Assembly: GCA_046327755.1 (NCBI GenBank)
Contig: JAXLXW010000002.1
Coordinates: 186,001-250,000 of the forward strand
Direction: 5' to 3'
Source: SCN-70-22 sp046327755
Lineage (GTDB): Bacteria; Gemmatimonadota; Gemmatimonadetes; Gemmatimonadales; Gemmatimonadaceae
DNA: 64,000 nucleotides
The translations under genes and the position numbers were made by a program. The notes beneath the pieces are model-generated. The model was not told the DNA's origin, made no database searches, and saw only the letters and a list, made by a program, of their open reading frames with translations. Shown here piece after piece: positions 44,567 to 53,792 of this stretch; the stretch's first letter is position 1; each line of letters starts with the position of its first letter.

Positions 44567-47368
44567 ATGACACCTGACGCAGGAGCGGCCGAGCGCCGCG
44601 GCGAGGTCCAGCAGCCCACGGGGCGCGCGACGCGCGCCGCCGTCGCTTCGGGGCCGGGGCTCACGACGGCAGAGGCCTCCGCCGCGCAACGTCGCGTCGT
44701 GCTGCGGTACCTGCTGGGAGTGGTGCTGGGCGCCCTCTCGATTGCAGCGGTCAAGTTCTACGGACCCGAGTCGCCGCAGTCGGTCTACTTCGTCGGCAAC
44801 TGTGCGGTTGTCGTCGCGATCTTCATCGCCGGAGGGTTTGGCCCCGCGGCGATCACGATCGTGACGGCGTACGCGGCGACCGACTACTACCTCCTCGCAC
44901 CGAGGGGATCGCTGGCGATCTCCGAGTTCGCCGACGTGGTGCGATTCACGATCGGGCTCGGCCTGTCGCTCGCCGCCGCAGCCATCGAAGGGCGCCTCCG
45001 CCGCGAGCGGCAGCGCATGGTGCAGCGGGAGCGCGAGGTGCGCGAGAGCGAGTGGCGTTACCGCGTGCTCGTGACCGAGGCGTCGGATGCGATCCTCGTT
45101 TTCGGGAGCGACGGGCACTGCACGCTGGCCAACGCACGCGCGGCGGAGCTCCTCGGGATGTCGCCAGCCGCAATGATCGGCGCGGTGTGCACGGACCTGC
45201 TGCGCGTTCCCGTGGCGCCCGGCGAATCATCTCCGCCGCCGTGCGTCCTGACGGAGGCGCGCCGCGCCTCGGGGAGCGCGCTGGCGGAGCGCGAACTCCT
45301 GCGACCGGACGGCACCACGATCGTGGGAGAGCTCTCGGCGCGCGCCTTTCCCGATGGCACCTCGCAGCTGATCATGCGCGACGTCACCGCGCGCCGTCGC
45401 GCGGTGGATGCCGTGCAGGCGGAGCGCGACCTGCTCGACGGCATCCTGGCCACGAGTTCTTCGGGGATCATCGCCCTGGATGTCGCCACGTCGCGCCCCG
45501 TCTTCGTGAGCCAGCGGTTCGTGGAGATCTCGGGCGTCACGCGCGAGCAGCTCATGCAGGCGGGGTCGTCGGAGGTTCCGTGGATCACCCGCGATATCGA
45601 CGGGCGCGAAGTCTCGCCATCGGAGCGCCCGCTGGCGCGGGTACTGAAGACCGGGCAGGCGGTGCTCGACGTGCCGCTGACGATCGAGTTTCCAGACGGA
45701 CGCGTGAACCGTATCCGGGTGAGCGCCGCCCCGCTGCGCGATGCCAGTGGCCGCCTGTCAACCGTGGTGCAGACGGTCTCGGACGAGACGGAGCGCGTAC
45801 GCACCGAGCTCGCGTTGCAGGCAAGCGAGGAGCAGCTGCGCCACATCGCGCAGGCGTTCCCCGGGGCGGTGTACCAGTTCTCGCTGTCGCCCGCTGGGGA
45901 GATGCGCTTCAACTATGTCTCGGAGGGTGTGCGCGAGCTGCTCGGCATCGTCCCGGAGGAAGCGGTCGGGGACTTCTCCAACGTGTGGGAGGCGATCGCC
46001 CCCGAGCAGCGCGACCTGGTGATGCAGACAACGCTGCAGTCGGCGGCCACCAACGAGCCGTGGCGGCTCGACATCCGCATCCGGCATCGCGATGGCAAGG
46101 TGCGTTGGGTGCGCGGGACCGGTTATCCGGAGACCGAACGCCCGGACGGCATCGTGCGATGGAACGGGATCTTCCTCGACGTGACCGACCTCAAGGAGCT
46201 GGAATCGAACCTCCTGCAGGCGCAGAAGATGGAGAGCGTCGGTCGCCTGGCCGGCGGGATCGCCCACGACTTCAACAACATCCTCACGGCGATCCGCGGC
46301 AACGTGGACCTGCTGCTGGAGACGCTCACGCCCGGCGATGAGCGCGTGGAGGAAGTGACGGAGATCCGCGACGCCGCCGAGCGGGCGAGCGCGCTCACGC
46401 GCCAACTCCTGGCCTTCAGCCGCAAGCAGTTCCTGCAGCCGCGGGAGCTCGACCTCAACGGGCTGGTGCGCGACGTGGAGAAGATGCTGCGCCGCGTGAT
46501 TGGCGAGGACATCGCGCTGCTCACGGTGCCCGGCGACGCCCTCGGACTCGTGCGCGCCGACCCCGGCCAGGTGCAACAGGCGCTGCTGAACCTGGTGGTG
46601 AATGCGCGGGACGCGATGCCCGAGGGGGGGATGCTCACCATCGACACGCGCAACGTTCGGCTCTCGAGCGCTGAGGGAACGGCGATCGGGCTTCCTCCCG
46701 GCGAGTATGTCTCCCTCGTCGTCCGCGACACCGGGACGGGGATGACCCAGGAGGTGCGGGCGCGCATCTTCGAGCCCTTCTTCACGACGAAGCCGCAGGG
46801 CAAGGGGACCGGGCTCGGGCTGGCCACGGTGTACGGCATCGTGCAGCAGAGCGGCGGGACGATCACCGTGGAGAGCGAGCCGGGACGCGGGAGCACCTTC
46901 CGGCTCTTCTTCCCGCGCGTCGCGGCAACGCGCGAAGTCGTGTCATCACCGACGGGTGGCATGGCGATCGTCGCGCCAGCGCCGAGCAGTGCGGCGCAGG
47001 TGATCCTGCTGGTGGAGGACGATCCGTCGGTGCGGCACCTCGCGACGCGTGTCCTCGAGCGGACGGGCTACTCGGTGCGCGCCGCCCGCGACGCGTACGA
47101 GGCGCTCACGCTGATCGACGGCAGCTGCTCGGGGATCGACCTCGTGGTGTCGGACGTGGTGATGCCGGGGATGGGGGGGCGCGACCTGGCGCAGGAGCTT
47201 CGCCGCCGCCGGGCGGATGTGCGGATCCTCTTCATCTCAGGCTATCTCGACATCGACGCGTCGCGCCTCGCGCTGGACCGTCGCACGCGCCTGCTGCACA
47301 AGCCGTTCAGCCCGGAAGCGTTGCTCGACGCGGTGCAGTCGATGCTGGCGGGGGGCGTTCCCGCGTAA
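44567..47368 (+). CDS. Hybrid sensor histidine kinase with DUF4118, PAS domains and receiver
   Basis: About 933 aa. Order: a KdpD-like membrane domain (DUF4118; helices such as LLGVVLGALSIAAVKF and CAVVVAIFIAGGFGPAAITI), three PAS domains (about residues 150-540), HisKA with phospho-acceptor His567 in GGIAHDFNNILTAIRG, HATPase (VVNARDAMPEGG, GKGTGLGLATVYGIVQ) and a receiver domain with Asp863 in VVSDVVMPGMGG. The architecture is that of an orphan sensor passing phosphate to its own receiver; the output partner is not in the window. ATG 44567 was chosen over GTG 44564 and TTG 44525. Confidence 0.9.
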   Translation: MTPDAGAAERRGEVQQPTGRATRAAVASGPGLTTAEASAAQRRVVLRYLLGVVLGALSIAAVKFYGPESPQSVYFVGNCAVVVAIFIAGGFGPAAITIVTAYAATDYYLLAPRGSLAISEFADVVRFTIGLGLSLAAAAIEGRLRRERQRMVQREREVRESEWRYRVLVTEASDAILVFGSDGHCTLANARAAELLGMSPAAMIGAVCTDLLRVPVAPGESSPPPCVLTEARRASGSALAERELLRPDGTTIVGELSARAFPDGTSQLIMRDVTARRRAVDAVQAERDLLDGILATSSSGIIALDVATSRPVFVSQRFVEISGVTREQLMQAGSSEVPWITRDIDGREVSPSERPLARVLKTGQAVLDVPLTIEFPDGRVNRIRVSAAPLRDASGRLSTVVQTVSDETERVRTELALQASEEQLRHIAQAFPGAVYQFSLSPAGEMRFNYVSEGVRELLGIVPEEAVGDFSNVWEAIAPEQRDLVMQTTLQSAATNEPWRLDIRIRHRDGKVRWVRGTGYPETERPDGIVRWNGIFLDVTDLKELESNLLQAQKMESVGRLAGGIAHDFNNILTAIRGNVDLLLETLTPGDERVEEVTEIRDAAERASALTRQLLAFSRKQFLQPRELDLNGLVRDVEKMLRRVIGEDIALLTVPGDALGLVRADPGQVQQALLNLVVNARDAMPEGGMLTIDTRNVRLSSAEGTAIGLPPGEYVSLVVRDTGTGMTQEVRARIFEPFFTTKPQGKGTGLGLATVYGIVQQSGGTITVESEPGRGSTFRLFFPRVAATREVVSSPTGGMAIVAPAPSSAAQVILLVEDDPSVRHLATRVLERTGYSVRAARDAYEALTLIDGSCSGIDLVVSDVVMPGMGGRDLAQELRRRRADVRILFISGYLDIDASRLALDRRTRLLHKPFSPEALLDAVQSMLAGGVPA

Positions 47369-47437
47369 GCGAGTGAGGGCGGCCTCCTCGCCGCTTGATT
47401 GCCGCTTGACCGCAGCCGGACCGCCGCGCGCGCGGCG

Positions 47438-48172
47438 TCAACGCAGGTCGTGCCGCCGCAACCACTCGTCCGCCTCGCGGACGGAATAGCGCGCGAAGCT
47501 CCGCGGCGTGCGCGAGAGATGCGGCTCGCCGTCCAGGCAGTAGCGCAGCGGCCACTCGGCCGCCTGCGAGATCCCGATGCGCGGCGTGACGACGATCGAC
47601 TCGTCGGGCAGCCGTGCCGCCCCGTCACCCGCGGCTGGGCGCAGGATGCGCACCGCACCGCGATCGAGCCGCCCCCCGTCGTGGGCGCCGCTGATGCCTA
47701 ACGCCTGACAGAGCTTTCCGGGGCCGTTGGCGAGCGACGGCTGGTGCGTGGTGCCACGCCGCTGGTGCATGGCGTCGAGCCCCGCCATCGGGACGAGGGC
47801 CCTGATCAGGACGGCGCTCCCGTGCCCCGCCTCGCGCGTGACGGCGTTGACGCACCAGTGCATCCCGTAGATACGGTAGACATAGACGGTGCCTGGCGGG
47901 CCGTGCAGGTGCCGGTTTCGCACGGTTTGTCCAACGGCCGAATGACAGGCGGGGTCGTGCGGCCCGAGGTAGGCCTCGACCTCGACGATGCGCCCGCACG
48001 CCGTGACGCCGTCGTGCCGGCACTCGAGGATGGCGCCCAGCAGGTCACGGGCGACGAGCGCCGTGTCCCGGTCGTAGAAGTCGCGAGGGAGCGGCGCCAA
48101 CGGCGAACGCCGCGCCCGGGTGGTGCCGGACGCGGCGTTCGCATGCTGCGGGGCGTTGGCCCGAGCGGTCAC
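47438..48172 (-). CDS. mpg: DNA-3-methyladenine glycosylase (AAG/MPG type)
   Basis: A 244-aa alkyl-purine DNA glycosylase of the AAG fold. Diagnostic blocks are LARDLLGAILECR, GRIVEVEAYLGPHDPACHS (catalytic Glu), GTVYVYRIYGMHWCVNAVT and LANGPGKLCQALGI. It excises 3-methyladenine and hypoxanthine. Its GTG start overlaps the stop of the NYN gene (GTGA), so the two are probably co-translated. Confidence 0.93.
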   Translation of the reverse strand: MTARANAPQHANAASGTTRARRSPLAPLPRDFYDRDTALVARDLLGAILECRHDGVTACGRIVEVEAYLGPHDPACHSAVGQTVRNRHLHGPPGTVYVYRIYGMHWCVNAVTREAGHGSAVLIRALVPMAGLDAMHQRRGTTHQPSLANGPGKLCQALGISGAHDGGRLDRGAVRILRPAAGDGAARLPDESIVVTPRIGISQAAEWPLRYCLDGEPHLSRTPRSFARYSVREADEWLRRHDLR

Positions 48173-50109
48173 TTGGCGGCGGTCTTCTTCCCCTTGCCGC
48201 CTCGACCACCACGTGCCGCCTTCGCCGCCGGGGCGCTGTCCGCCTTCGGGGCGCTGTCCGCCTTCGGCGCCTTGGCCTCCTTGCCCCCCTTGGCGGGACG
48301 CTTGGCGGCCTCCTTCCCCTTCCCCTTCGGCGCGCGCCCGCCGCGTCCCTTCGGCGCGTCGGGCTCGGCGGAGGGCGCCGGCTCGGCGACCGGCTCGGGC
48401 GCTGTCGCCGCGACGGCAACCGGCGTCACGTCTTCGACGACGCCAACCAGCAGCAGCTCCGGCGGGGGCCCCGCCGGGGCGCGACCACGCCCGCCGCGTG
48501 CCGGTGCCCCGCGCGGGACCATCCCGCGCGGCGCCGGTGCAGCTGGCGGAGCGGCCGCGGCGACCGCCGCCGCGTGCGCGGCCGCGGCGCGATTCAGCTG
48601 CTCGCTCACGGGGGCAACCGCCGCCGGGAGCGAGACCTCGAAGTCGTTGCCACGACGACGCAGGTCGATGACCTCCTGGTCGTGCGCGTCCTTGAGGATG
48701 CGCTCGAACATGCGCTCGCTGAGGCTCTCGCTGTCGCGGCCGAGCAGCTCGAACGACTTGGCGCGCACCGCACGCGCGGGAACCGCCTGGTCGCCCGAGA
48801 CGAGCGCCGTCGCAGCGCGCTTCACGAGGTCGAAGGCCTCCGAACGCGTGAGACGCTCGCCCGAACGCCCGATCTCGTCGCCTTCGGGCGCCTGGGGCTC
48901 GCTGCGGGGCTCCGCGCGCTGTTCGCCACGCGCGTCATGGCGACGGTCGCGACGCGGCTCATGTCGCCCTTCCTGTCGCGATTCCTGACGCGCGTCGGGA
49001 CGCGCGTCGGGGGCGCTGTCGGGCTTCGCCTCGGCGCGCGGGGCCTCGGTCGGCTCGACCGCGGCGGCCGGCGCTGCCGGTGCCGCGCTGTCGCCGGTGC
49101 CCGTCGACGGACGATCGCCGCGATCACCGCGGTCACCACGATCGTCGCGATCGCGTCCGCGCCCGCGTCCGCCACGGCGCCCGCGACGTCCGCCACGCTC
49201 CTCACGTCCCTCGCGCGCGCCTGCACCATCCTCGTCCGCGCCAGCGCGACGATCGCCCTGCGGTGCAGCTGCCGGGGCGCCCTCCGCCGGGCCGACTTCC
49301 AGCTGCCCGTTCTCGAGCTTCGTGATCGTCACCAGCCCCTTCTCGGAGGCGTCGGAGACGAACTTCGAGAACTTCGAGTAGCCGTAGTTCTTCTCGTCGA
49401 AGGCGGCGTCGATGTCCTGCATGACCTGCTTGAGGCGGTCGGAGCGCATCACGTCGCCATTCTTCTTCATGCGACCGATGGCCTCGACGACCAGCTCCCA
49501 CGGGTCCCACTTCTGCACGTCCTCCTCGCTGGCCTTCACGAGACCCGCAAGGGCGTTGTAGCTGTAGTACTCGTCGCAGTTCATGACGAGCAGGTCGCTC
49601 GACGACTCGCGGATGCCGACGCCGATGACGTACTTGCCGTACTCCTTGAGCTTGGTCACCAGCGACGCGAAGTCGGAGTCGCCGGAGAGGAGGATGTAGG
49701 TCCCGATCTCGGGTCGGGTGAAGACCAGCTCCATCGCATCGACGGCGAGGCGGATGTCGGTGGCGTTCTTCTTCGACGAGCCGTACGCCGGGGCCATGAT
49801 CATGTCGATCGAGGACTCGGCGAGGGGGACGATGTACTGCGGGTAGCGGCGCCAGTCGGCGTAGGCGCGCTGGACGGCGACCTTGCCCTTGATGATGTCC
49901 GACGAGAGGAGCGAGCGGAGCTCGCTGGCCAGGTCGGAGCGGATCCCCATCGTGACGTTGTCGAAGTCGATGAGCAACGCGGCGTTAGGCGCGTGCTGGA
50001 TGGGGGCGCCGTACGTGGCCGTCGCTCCCTGCGGCAGCGCCTGCGGGCCCCGGTGTAGCGGGGCGAGCGGCGCGCGCGGGACGGCGTGCCGTGGGGTACG
50101 AGCGTTCAT
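48169..50109 (-). CDS. NYN-domain (LabA-like) protein with two LOTUS-type regions
   Basis: About 646 aa. The N-terminal NYN/PIN-like ribonuclease domain has LLIDFDNV, NATDIRLAVDAMELVF and YILLSGDSDFASLVTKLKEY, supplying the acidic active site. An OST-HTH/LOTUS-like domain follows (NGDVMRSDRLKQVMQDIDAA, YSKFSKFVSDASEKGLVTIT). A long Arg/Asp/Gly-rich disordered stretch comes next, then a second winged-helix-like region (LSERMFERILKDAHDQEVID) and an Ala/Pro/Lys-rich tail. NYN-LOTUS proteins bind and sometimes cut RNA. ATG 50109 starts MNARTPRHAVPR; no RBS is evident. Confidence 0.82.
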   Translation of the reverse strand: MNARTPRHAVPRAPLAPLHRGPQALPQGATATYGAPIQHAPNAALLIDFDNVTMGIRSDLASELRSLLSSDIIKGKVAVQRAYADWRRYPQYIVPLAESSIDMIMAPAYGSSKKNATDIRLAVDAMELVFTRPEIGTYILLSGDSDFASLVTKLKEYGKYVIGVGIRESSSDLLVMNCDEYYSYNALAGLVKASEEDVQKWDPWELVVEAIGRMKKNGDVMRSDRLKQVMQDIDAAFDEKNYGYSKFSKFVSDASEKGLVTITKLENGQLEVGPAEGAPAAAPQGDRRAGADEDGAGAREGREERGGRRGRRGGRGRGRDRDDRGDRGDRGDRPSTGTGDSAAPAAPAAAVEPTEAPRAEAKPDSAPDARPDARQESRQEGRHEPRRDRRHDARGEQRAEPRSEPQAPEGDEIGRSGERLTRSEAFDLVKRAATALVSGDQAVPARAVRAKSFELLGRDSESLSERMFERILKDAHDQEVIDLRRRGNDFEVSLPAAVAPVSEQLNRAAAAHAAAVAAAAPPAAPAPRGMVPRGAPARGGRGRAPAGPPPELLLVGVVEDVTPVAVAATAPEPVAEPAPSAEPDAPKGRGGRAPKGKGKEAAKRPAKGGKEAKAPKADSAPKADSAPAAKAARGGRGGKGKKTAAK

Positions 50110-50432
50110 GTGGTGAAAACGGTGTGCGGGCGCTTGGCGCCCATGGTTTGGGTGCCGCTCCGTCGCGCGCTCAGCCGCGCGTCGGGCGAGTGACTCGGGC
50201 GCCGGCGGAGCGACCCTCGAGGCCGCGGACCGCTCGTCACGCCAGGTCCCCCGGGTGACGGGCTGCGCGCGCACCGACTCCCCACGCCGTCGCGGAGACA
50301 CCGATGTCGCACAACCTCGCCGGCGCCGCCCACCGGGGATGGATCGCATGGGATCCCCAGCCCCCGCCGGGTGACACAACCGTTGGACGCACTAATGTAA
50401 TGCGAATGCCCGCAAACGGTTAGCCACCCCCT
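50110..50432. other. Gap between the YjbQ-like and NYN genes
   Basis: The full gap to 50454 is 345 bp. It should carry the promoter of the NYN-mpg unit on the minus strand. I see no gene; the only low-GC part is around 50380-50420. Confidence 0.4.
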
Positions 50433-50453
50433 CGGGGAGCTGGGGGGGCTCCC
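50433..50453 (-). terminator. Hairpin directly after the YjbQ-like gene
   Basis: GGGGAGC (50433-50439) pairs with GCTCCCC (50447-50453) around a 7-nt loop. It lies immediately beyond the stop of the minus-strand gene. Confidence 0.55.
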
Positions 50454-50454
50454 C

Positions 50455-50874
50455 CTACTCCCCCATGGCCTTCACGATGACTCGCTTGGCGCGCTGGCCG
50501 TCCCATTCGCCATAGAAGACGCGCTGCCAGGGACCAAAATCGAGCCGCCCGGCGGTCACCGGGACGATGACCTCGTGCCCCACGGTGAGCGACCGCAGGT
50601 GGGCGGCGGCGTTGTCCTCTCCGGTCTCGTTATGGCGATACGCCTCGGGGCTCCAGGGGGCGATGCGCTCCTCGAGCCACTTGAGGATGTCGTGCCAGAG
50701 GCCCGACTCGTGGTCGTTCACGAAGACGGAGGCCGAGATGTGCATCGCCGAGACGAGGACAAAGCCCTCCCGGATCCCGGCGGCGGCACGGCACGCCTCC
50801 ACCTGGTCGGTGATGTCGATGATCTCCTGCCGCTTCTTCGTGTTGAAGGTGAGGTAGGTCGTGTGGGATTTCAT
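50455..50874 (-). CDS. YjbQ/UPF0047 family protein
   Basis: A 139-aa protein of standard length. Family landmarks are TKKRQEIIDITDQVEACRAA, VLVSAMHISASVFVNDHES, RHNETGEDNAAAHLRSLTVG and RLDFGPWQRVFYGEWDG. Members have a His/Asp/Glu pocket, and some show weak thiamine-phosphate synthase activity; the true role is unsettled. ATG 50874 (MKSHTTYLTFNT) was preferred to an upstream in-frame start. Confidence 0.88.
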   Translation of the reverse strand: MKSHTTYLTFNTKKRQEIIDITDQVEACRAAAGIREGFVLVSAMHISASVFVNDHESGLWHDILKWLEERIAPWSPEAYRHNETGEDNAAAHLRSLTVGHEVIVPVTAGRLDFGPWQRVFYGEWDGQRAKRVIVKAMGE

Positions 50875-51068
50875 GGGAACCGAGACGGGGGACGGGAGAC
50901 GGGAGTTCGAAGGAGGGGACGCGGACAGAATCTCGCGAGGATGGAGAGCTCGCTCCACTGTCGTCGAGTGTGCGGCGGTGACTCCCGTCGCCTTGACGAG
51001 GTGCCCACGGCGACGTCGGGCGGGAAATCCCGTAGCTTATCCGAAACCGCATTTCCCGCTGCTCGTAC

Positions 51069-52331
51069 GTGAAATCACCCGGATTCCGCACACGGCTCTT
51101 CGCGATCCTCTCGATCTTTGCCCTGGTGCCGGCGCTCGCGCTGACGCTGGTGTGGGGGGTGGTCGCGACACGCACGCTTCCGCTGGTCTCGGGGAGCGCG
51201 GCGTGGGAGCGTTTGGCGGAATCGGGGCGAGCGGCGGTCGGAGCCGTCCGGCGCGCGCCGCTCTCACCCGCGCAGCGGCAGGCGCTGCGTGCACACGAAC
51301 TCGAACTCGAGGAGTCGGTGACCCAGGCACGCCGCTTTCGATTCCTGGCTACGCGCCTTGTCCCGGTGGTCGTCGTCAGCGCGCTCGTGACGCTGGTGGT
51401 GCTCTGGGTCGCGGCGTCGCGCGTGGCCGGGCACCTGTCGCGGCAGATGAGCCGACCGCTCGACGAACTGGTGGGGTGGACTGGGCTCATCGAGCGCGGC
51501 GCCCCGTTGCCGGATGGAAACGCGGCGCGCGGCGCGCCCGAATTCGGGATGCTGCGCGATCGCATGCGGGCCATGGCGCGCGAGCTCGCCGTGGGGCGCG
51601 ACCGCGCACTCGAGGCTGAGCGTCTCCGCGCCTATCGCGAAACCGCGCAGCGCGTGGCGCACGAGATCAAGAACCCGCTGACTCCCATCCAGTTCGCCAT
51701 CGCCCGCCTGCAGCGCGACGCCACCGAATCGCAACGCGACGCCCTCGAGGTGCTGGCGACCGAGACGCGCCGTCTCGACGGGCTGGCGCGCTCCTTTTCT
51801 CAGTTTGGGCGGCTCCCCACGGGCCCCGCGGCCGACGTCGACATCGCGGAACTTGCGCGCTACACCGCGCAGGCCTCGGTCCCGCCGAGCGTCACGGTCT
51901 CGGTGGAGTGCGAAGCGGGACTCCCGCTGGTGATGGGTCACCATGACGCCCTGCAGCGCGCGCTGAGCAACGTCCTCCTGAACGCTGTCGATGCCTGCGC
52001 CGGCAGCGAGCGTCCGGGGACGATACGGGTGGTCGCCGAGCGGACGTCGCCGATCCACGGTCGCGAGGCGGTGCGCCTTGCCGTGACCGATAGCGGCAAG
52101 GGGATCGACCCGACCATCCTCCCCTCGATCTGGGACCCGTACGTCACGCACAAGGCGGGAGGAACGGGGCTGGGGCTCGCCATCGCGCGGCAGACGATTC
52201 TCGCCCATCATGGGGCGGTGCACGCCGAGAGCACCCCCGGCGTGGGGACGACGATCGTCTTCACCCTCCCGGTCACGCCGCCGCTCCCCGACCGTTCCTC
52301 CCCTTCACCTGCACCACCCGAGGTAGCCTGA
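51069..52331 (+). CDS. Sensor histidine kinase, NtrB/NtrY-like
   Basis: A 420-aa protein. The first membrane helix spans about residues 10-33 and the second about 97-118, with a short periplasmic segment between. A HAMP-like linker follows (RQMSRPLDELVGWTGLIERG). HisKA carries His198 in RVAHEIKNPLTPIQFAIARL, then N-box NVLLNAVDACAGSE and G-box GKGIDP...GGTGLGLAIARQTI. The HEIKNPLTPIQ motif is typical of kinases paired with NtrC-type regulators. GTG start at 51069. The stop overlaps the next gene (TGATG), and the regulator follows after three small genes. Confidence 0.9.
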   Translation: MKSPGFRTRLFAILSIFALVPALALTLVWGVVATRTLPLVSGSAAWERLAESGRAAVGAVRRAPLSPAQRQALRAHELELEESVTQARRFRFLATRLVPVVVVSALVTLVVLWVAASRVAGHLSRQMSRPLDELVGWTGLIERGAPLPDGNAARGAPEFGMLRDRMRAMARELAVGRDRALEAERLRAYRETAQRVAHEIKNPLTPIQFAIARLQRDATESQRDALEVLATETRRLDGLARSFSQFGRLPTGPAADVDIAELARYTAQASVPPSVTVSVECEAGLPLVMGHHDALQRALSNVLLNAVDACAGSERPGTIRVVAERTSPIHGREAVRLAVTDSGKGIDPTILPSIWDPYVTHKAGGTGLGLAIARQTILAHHGAVHAESTPGVGTTIVFTLPVTPPLPDRSSPSPAPPEVA

Positions 52332-52639
52332 TGGATCCCGGAATTCTCGTCCCGCTTGGGGCGTTCGTCATGATCACGACCATCGTGACGACGGTCATCA
52401 AGTCGCGCGAACGGATGCGCATGATGGACCGCGAGGCCCTGATGCCGTCGAGCGGCGACACCGCACAGCGCCTGGATCGCATCGAGCAGGCGATCGAGGC
52501 GATGGCGGTGGAGGTCGAACGAATCTCCGAAGGGCAGCGCTTCGTGACGAAGCTCCTGTCGGAGCGGGCGAAGGAGCCGGCCGGTCTTGGTGCCGGTCCC
52601 GCGAGCGGCGTTGCGGCTGGCGAGCTGCGCCGTCCGTAG
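52331..52639 (+). CDS. Small membrane protein with coiled-coil motif (paralogue 1 of 3)
   Basis: A 102-aa protein. One N-terminal membrane helix (ILVPLGAFVMITTIVTTVI), then the motif RLDRIEQAIEAMAVEVERIS followed by EGQRFVTKLL, predicted as a short coiled coil facing the cytoplasm. No family name recognised. It is translationally coupled to the kinase (TGATG) and shares its motif with the next two genes. Confidence 0.72.
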   Translation: MDPGILVPLGAFVMITTIVTTVIKSRERMRMMDREALMPSSGDTAQRLDRIEQAIEAMAVEVERISEGQRFVTKLLSERAKEPAGLGAGPASGVAAGELRRP

Positions 52640-52651
52640 GGAGCCGACCGC

Positions 52652-52945
52652 ATGATGATGACGACGGGCGCCGATGTCGCCATGGCCGCCGTGATCCTCG
52701 GCTCGATCAGCGGGACGATCATCACGGTGGTGAAGACGTTCGCGAACCGCGCCAACGCCCGCGACCAGCTGCGTGCCGGCGCGAACCCGGAGAGCGAGAT
52801 GCGGCTGCAACGCCTCGAGCAGGCGATCGACGCGATTGCCGTGGAGGTGGAACGGATGTCGGAATCGCAGCGCTTCACGGCCAAGGTGCTGGCGGAGCGG
52901 CTCCCGGGCGCGGGCAAGTCGCTCCCGCCTAACCAGTCCAGCTGA
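52652..52945 (+). CDS. Small membrane protein with coiled-coil motif (paralogue 2 of 3)
   Basis: A 97-aa protein. Membrane helix VAMAAVILGSISGTIITVV, then RLQRLEQAIDAIAVEVERMS and ESQRFTAKVL, matching paralogue 1 almost residue by residue in this block while the ends differ. It ends with PPNQSS, where Pro-Asn is encoded CCT-AAC within a GCCTAA hexamer. Confidence 0.72.
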   Translation: MMMTTGADVAMAAVILGSISGTIITVVKTFANRANARDQLRAGANPESEMRLQRLEQAIDAIAVEVERMSESQRFTAKVLAERLPGAGKSLPPNQSS

Positions 52946-52960
52946 CCGGACACGACCCCC

Positions 52961-53728
52961 ATGCCTCACGTGATGACCAACCCCTCGATAAACGTGTCCG
53001 GCGCCGACGTGCAGGGCGGCGACGCGGTGCGCAGCGAAGTGCGCAAGGCCGTGAACGATGCGGTGCGCGAGGCGGTGCAGGGTGCGCGCGATGCCGCGCA
53101 GGGCGCGACCGCCCCTGCCGCTCCCGCTGTCGCCGCGACGCAGGCGTCGCAGGCGACGATCGACGCGATCGCGGCGCAGATGACGGCGGAGCGCGCGGCC
53201 ATCGACAAGCTCACGCAGCAGCTCGTTCCGGGGCTGTCGGACGCGAAGGAGAGCGCGATCACGAGCCAGCTCGAAGCCGCGCAGCAGCGCCTCTCGTCGC
53301 TCCAGGTGCAACTCGACCTGGCGCGAGGACTGCCGGCGACGGTGGCAGGGTCCGCGGAACCACCACCGTTGCCCCCGGTGGACGTCATCCCGCGCGAGGC
53401 GGTCGAGATGACGCAGATGTTCTTCACGACGGTGGCGGTGATCGCCATCGGGATCCCGCTGGCGCGCGCCTTTGGCCGCTGGCTCGATCGCCGTGGCAGC
53501 AGCGCCCCCTCGGCCGCCCTCCCCTCGGACCTCGCGCAGCGACTCGACCGGCTCGAGCAGGGGGTCGAGGCGATCGCGATCGAGGTGGAGCGCGTCTCCG
53601 AGGGGCAGCGCTTCACCAACAAGCTGATGGGCGAGATGCGCGCCCTTCCCGCCCCGAACCCGCTGGAGCAGTGGCCGCAGGGGGCCCCGAAGGAGGGGGT
53701 CCCGGTGGAGCGCCGCGCCGGCACCTAA
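52961..53728 (+). CDS. Larger membrane protein with the same coiled-coil motif (paralogue 3 of 3)
   Basis: A 255-aa protein. A long helical Ala/Gln-rich N-terminal half (residues about 20-120, with AIDKLTQQLVPGLSDAKE) precedes one membrane helix (MFFTTVAVIAIGIPLARAF). RLDRLEQGVEAIAIEVERVS and EGQRFTNKLM then repeat the motif of the two upstream genes. It may be a fusion or extension of the small paralogues. ATG 52961. The stop lies in CCTAACG. Confidence 0.72.
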   Translation: MPHVMTNPSINVSGADVQGGDAVRSEVRKAVNDAVREAVQGARDAAQGATAPAAPAVAATQASQATIDAIAAQMTAERAAIDKLTQQLVPGLSDAKESAITSQLEAAQQRLSSLQVQLDLARGLPATVAGSAEPPPLPPVDVIPREAVEMTQMFFTTVAVIAIGIPLARAFGRWLDRRGSSAPSAALPSDLAQRLDRLEQGVEAIAIEVERVSEGQRFTNKLMGEMRALPAPNPLEQWPQGAPKEGVPVERRAGT

Positions 53729-53735
53729 CGCGGAC

Positions 53736-53757
53736 GGGCCGTCGGGCGCGACGGCCC
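53736..53757 (+). terminator. Hairpin before the response regulator gene
   Basis: GGGCCGTCG-GGCG-CGACGGCCC, a perfect 9-bp stem followed by TTACCC. It may act as a partial terminator or attenuator between the small genes and the regulator. Confidence 0.5.
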
Positions 53758-53792
53758 TTACCCTTCCCGAGCCCCGTCCCACCTCCCTGCCC

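Noticed and set aside
48574..50058. Long plus-strand frame opposite the NYN gene
   Set aside because: Composition is that of a complementary shadow (Val/Leu/Ala/Arg without domain motifs); the minus strand carries NYN and LOTUS motifs.
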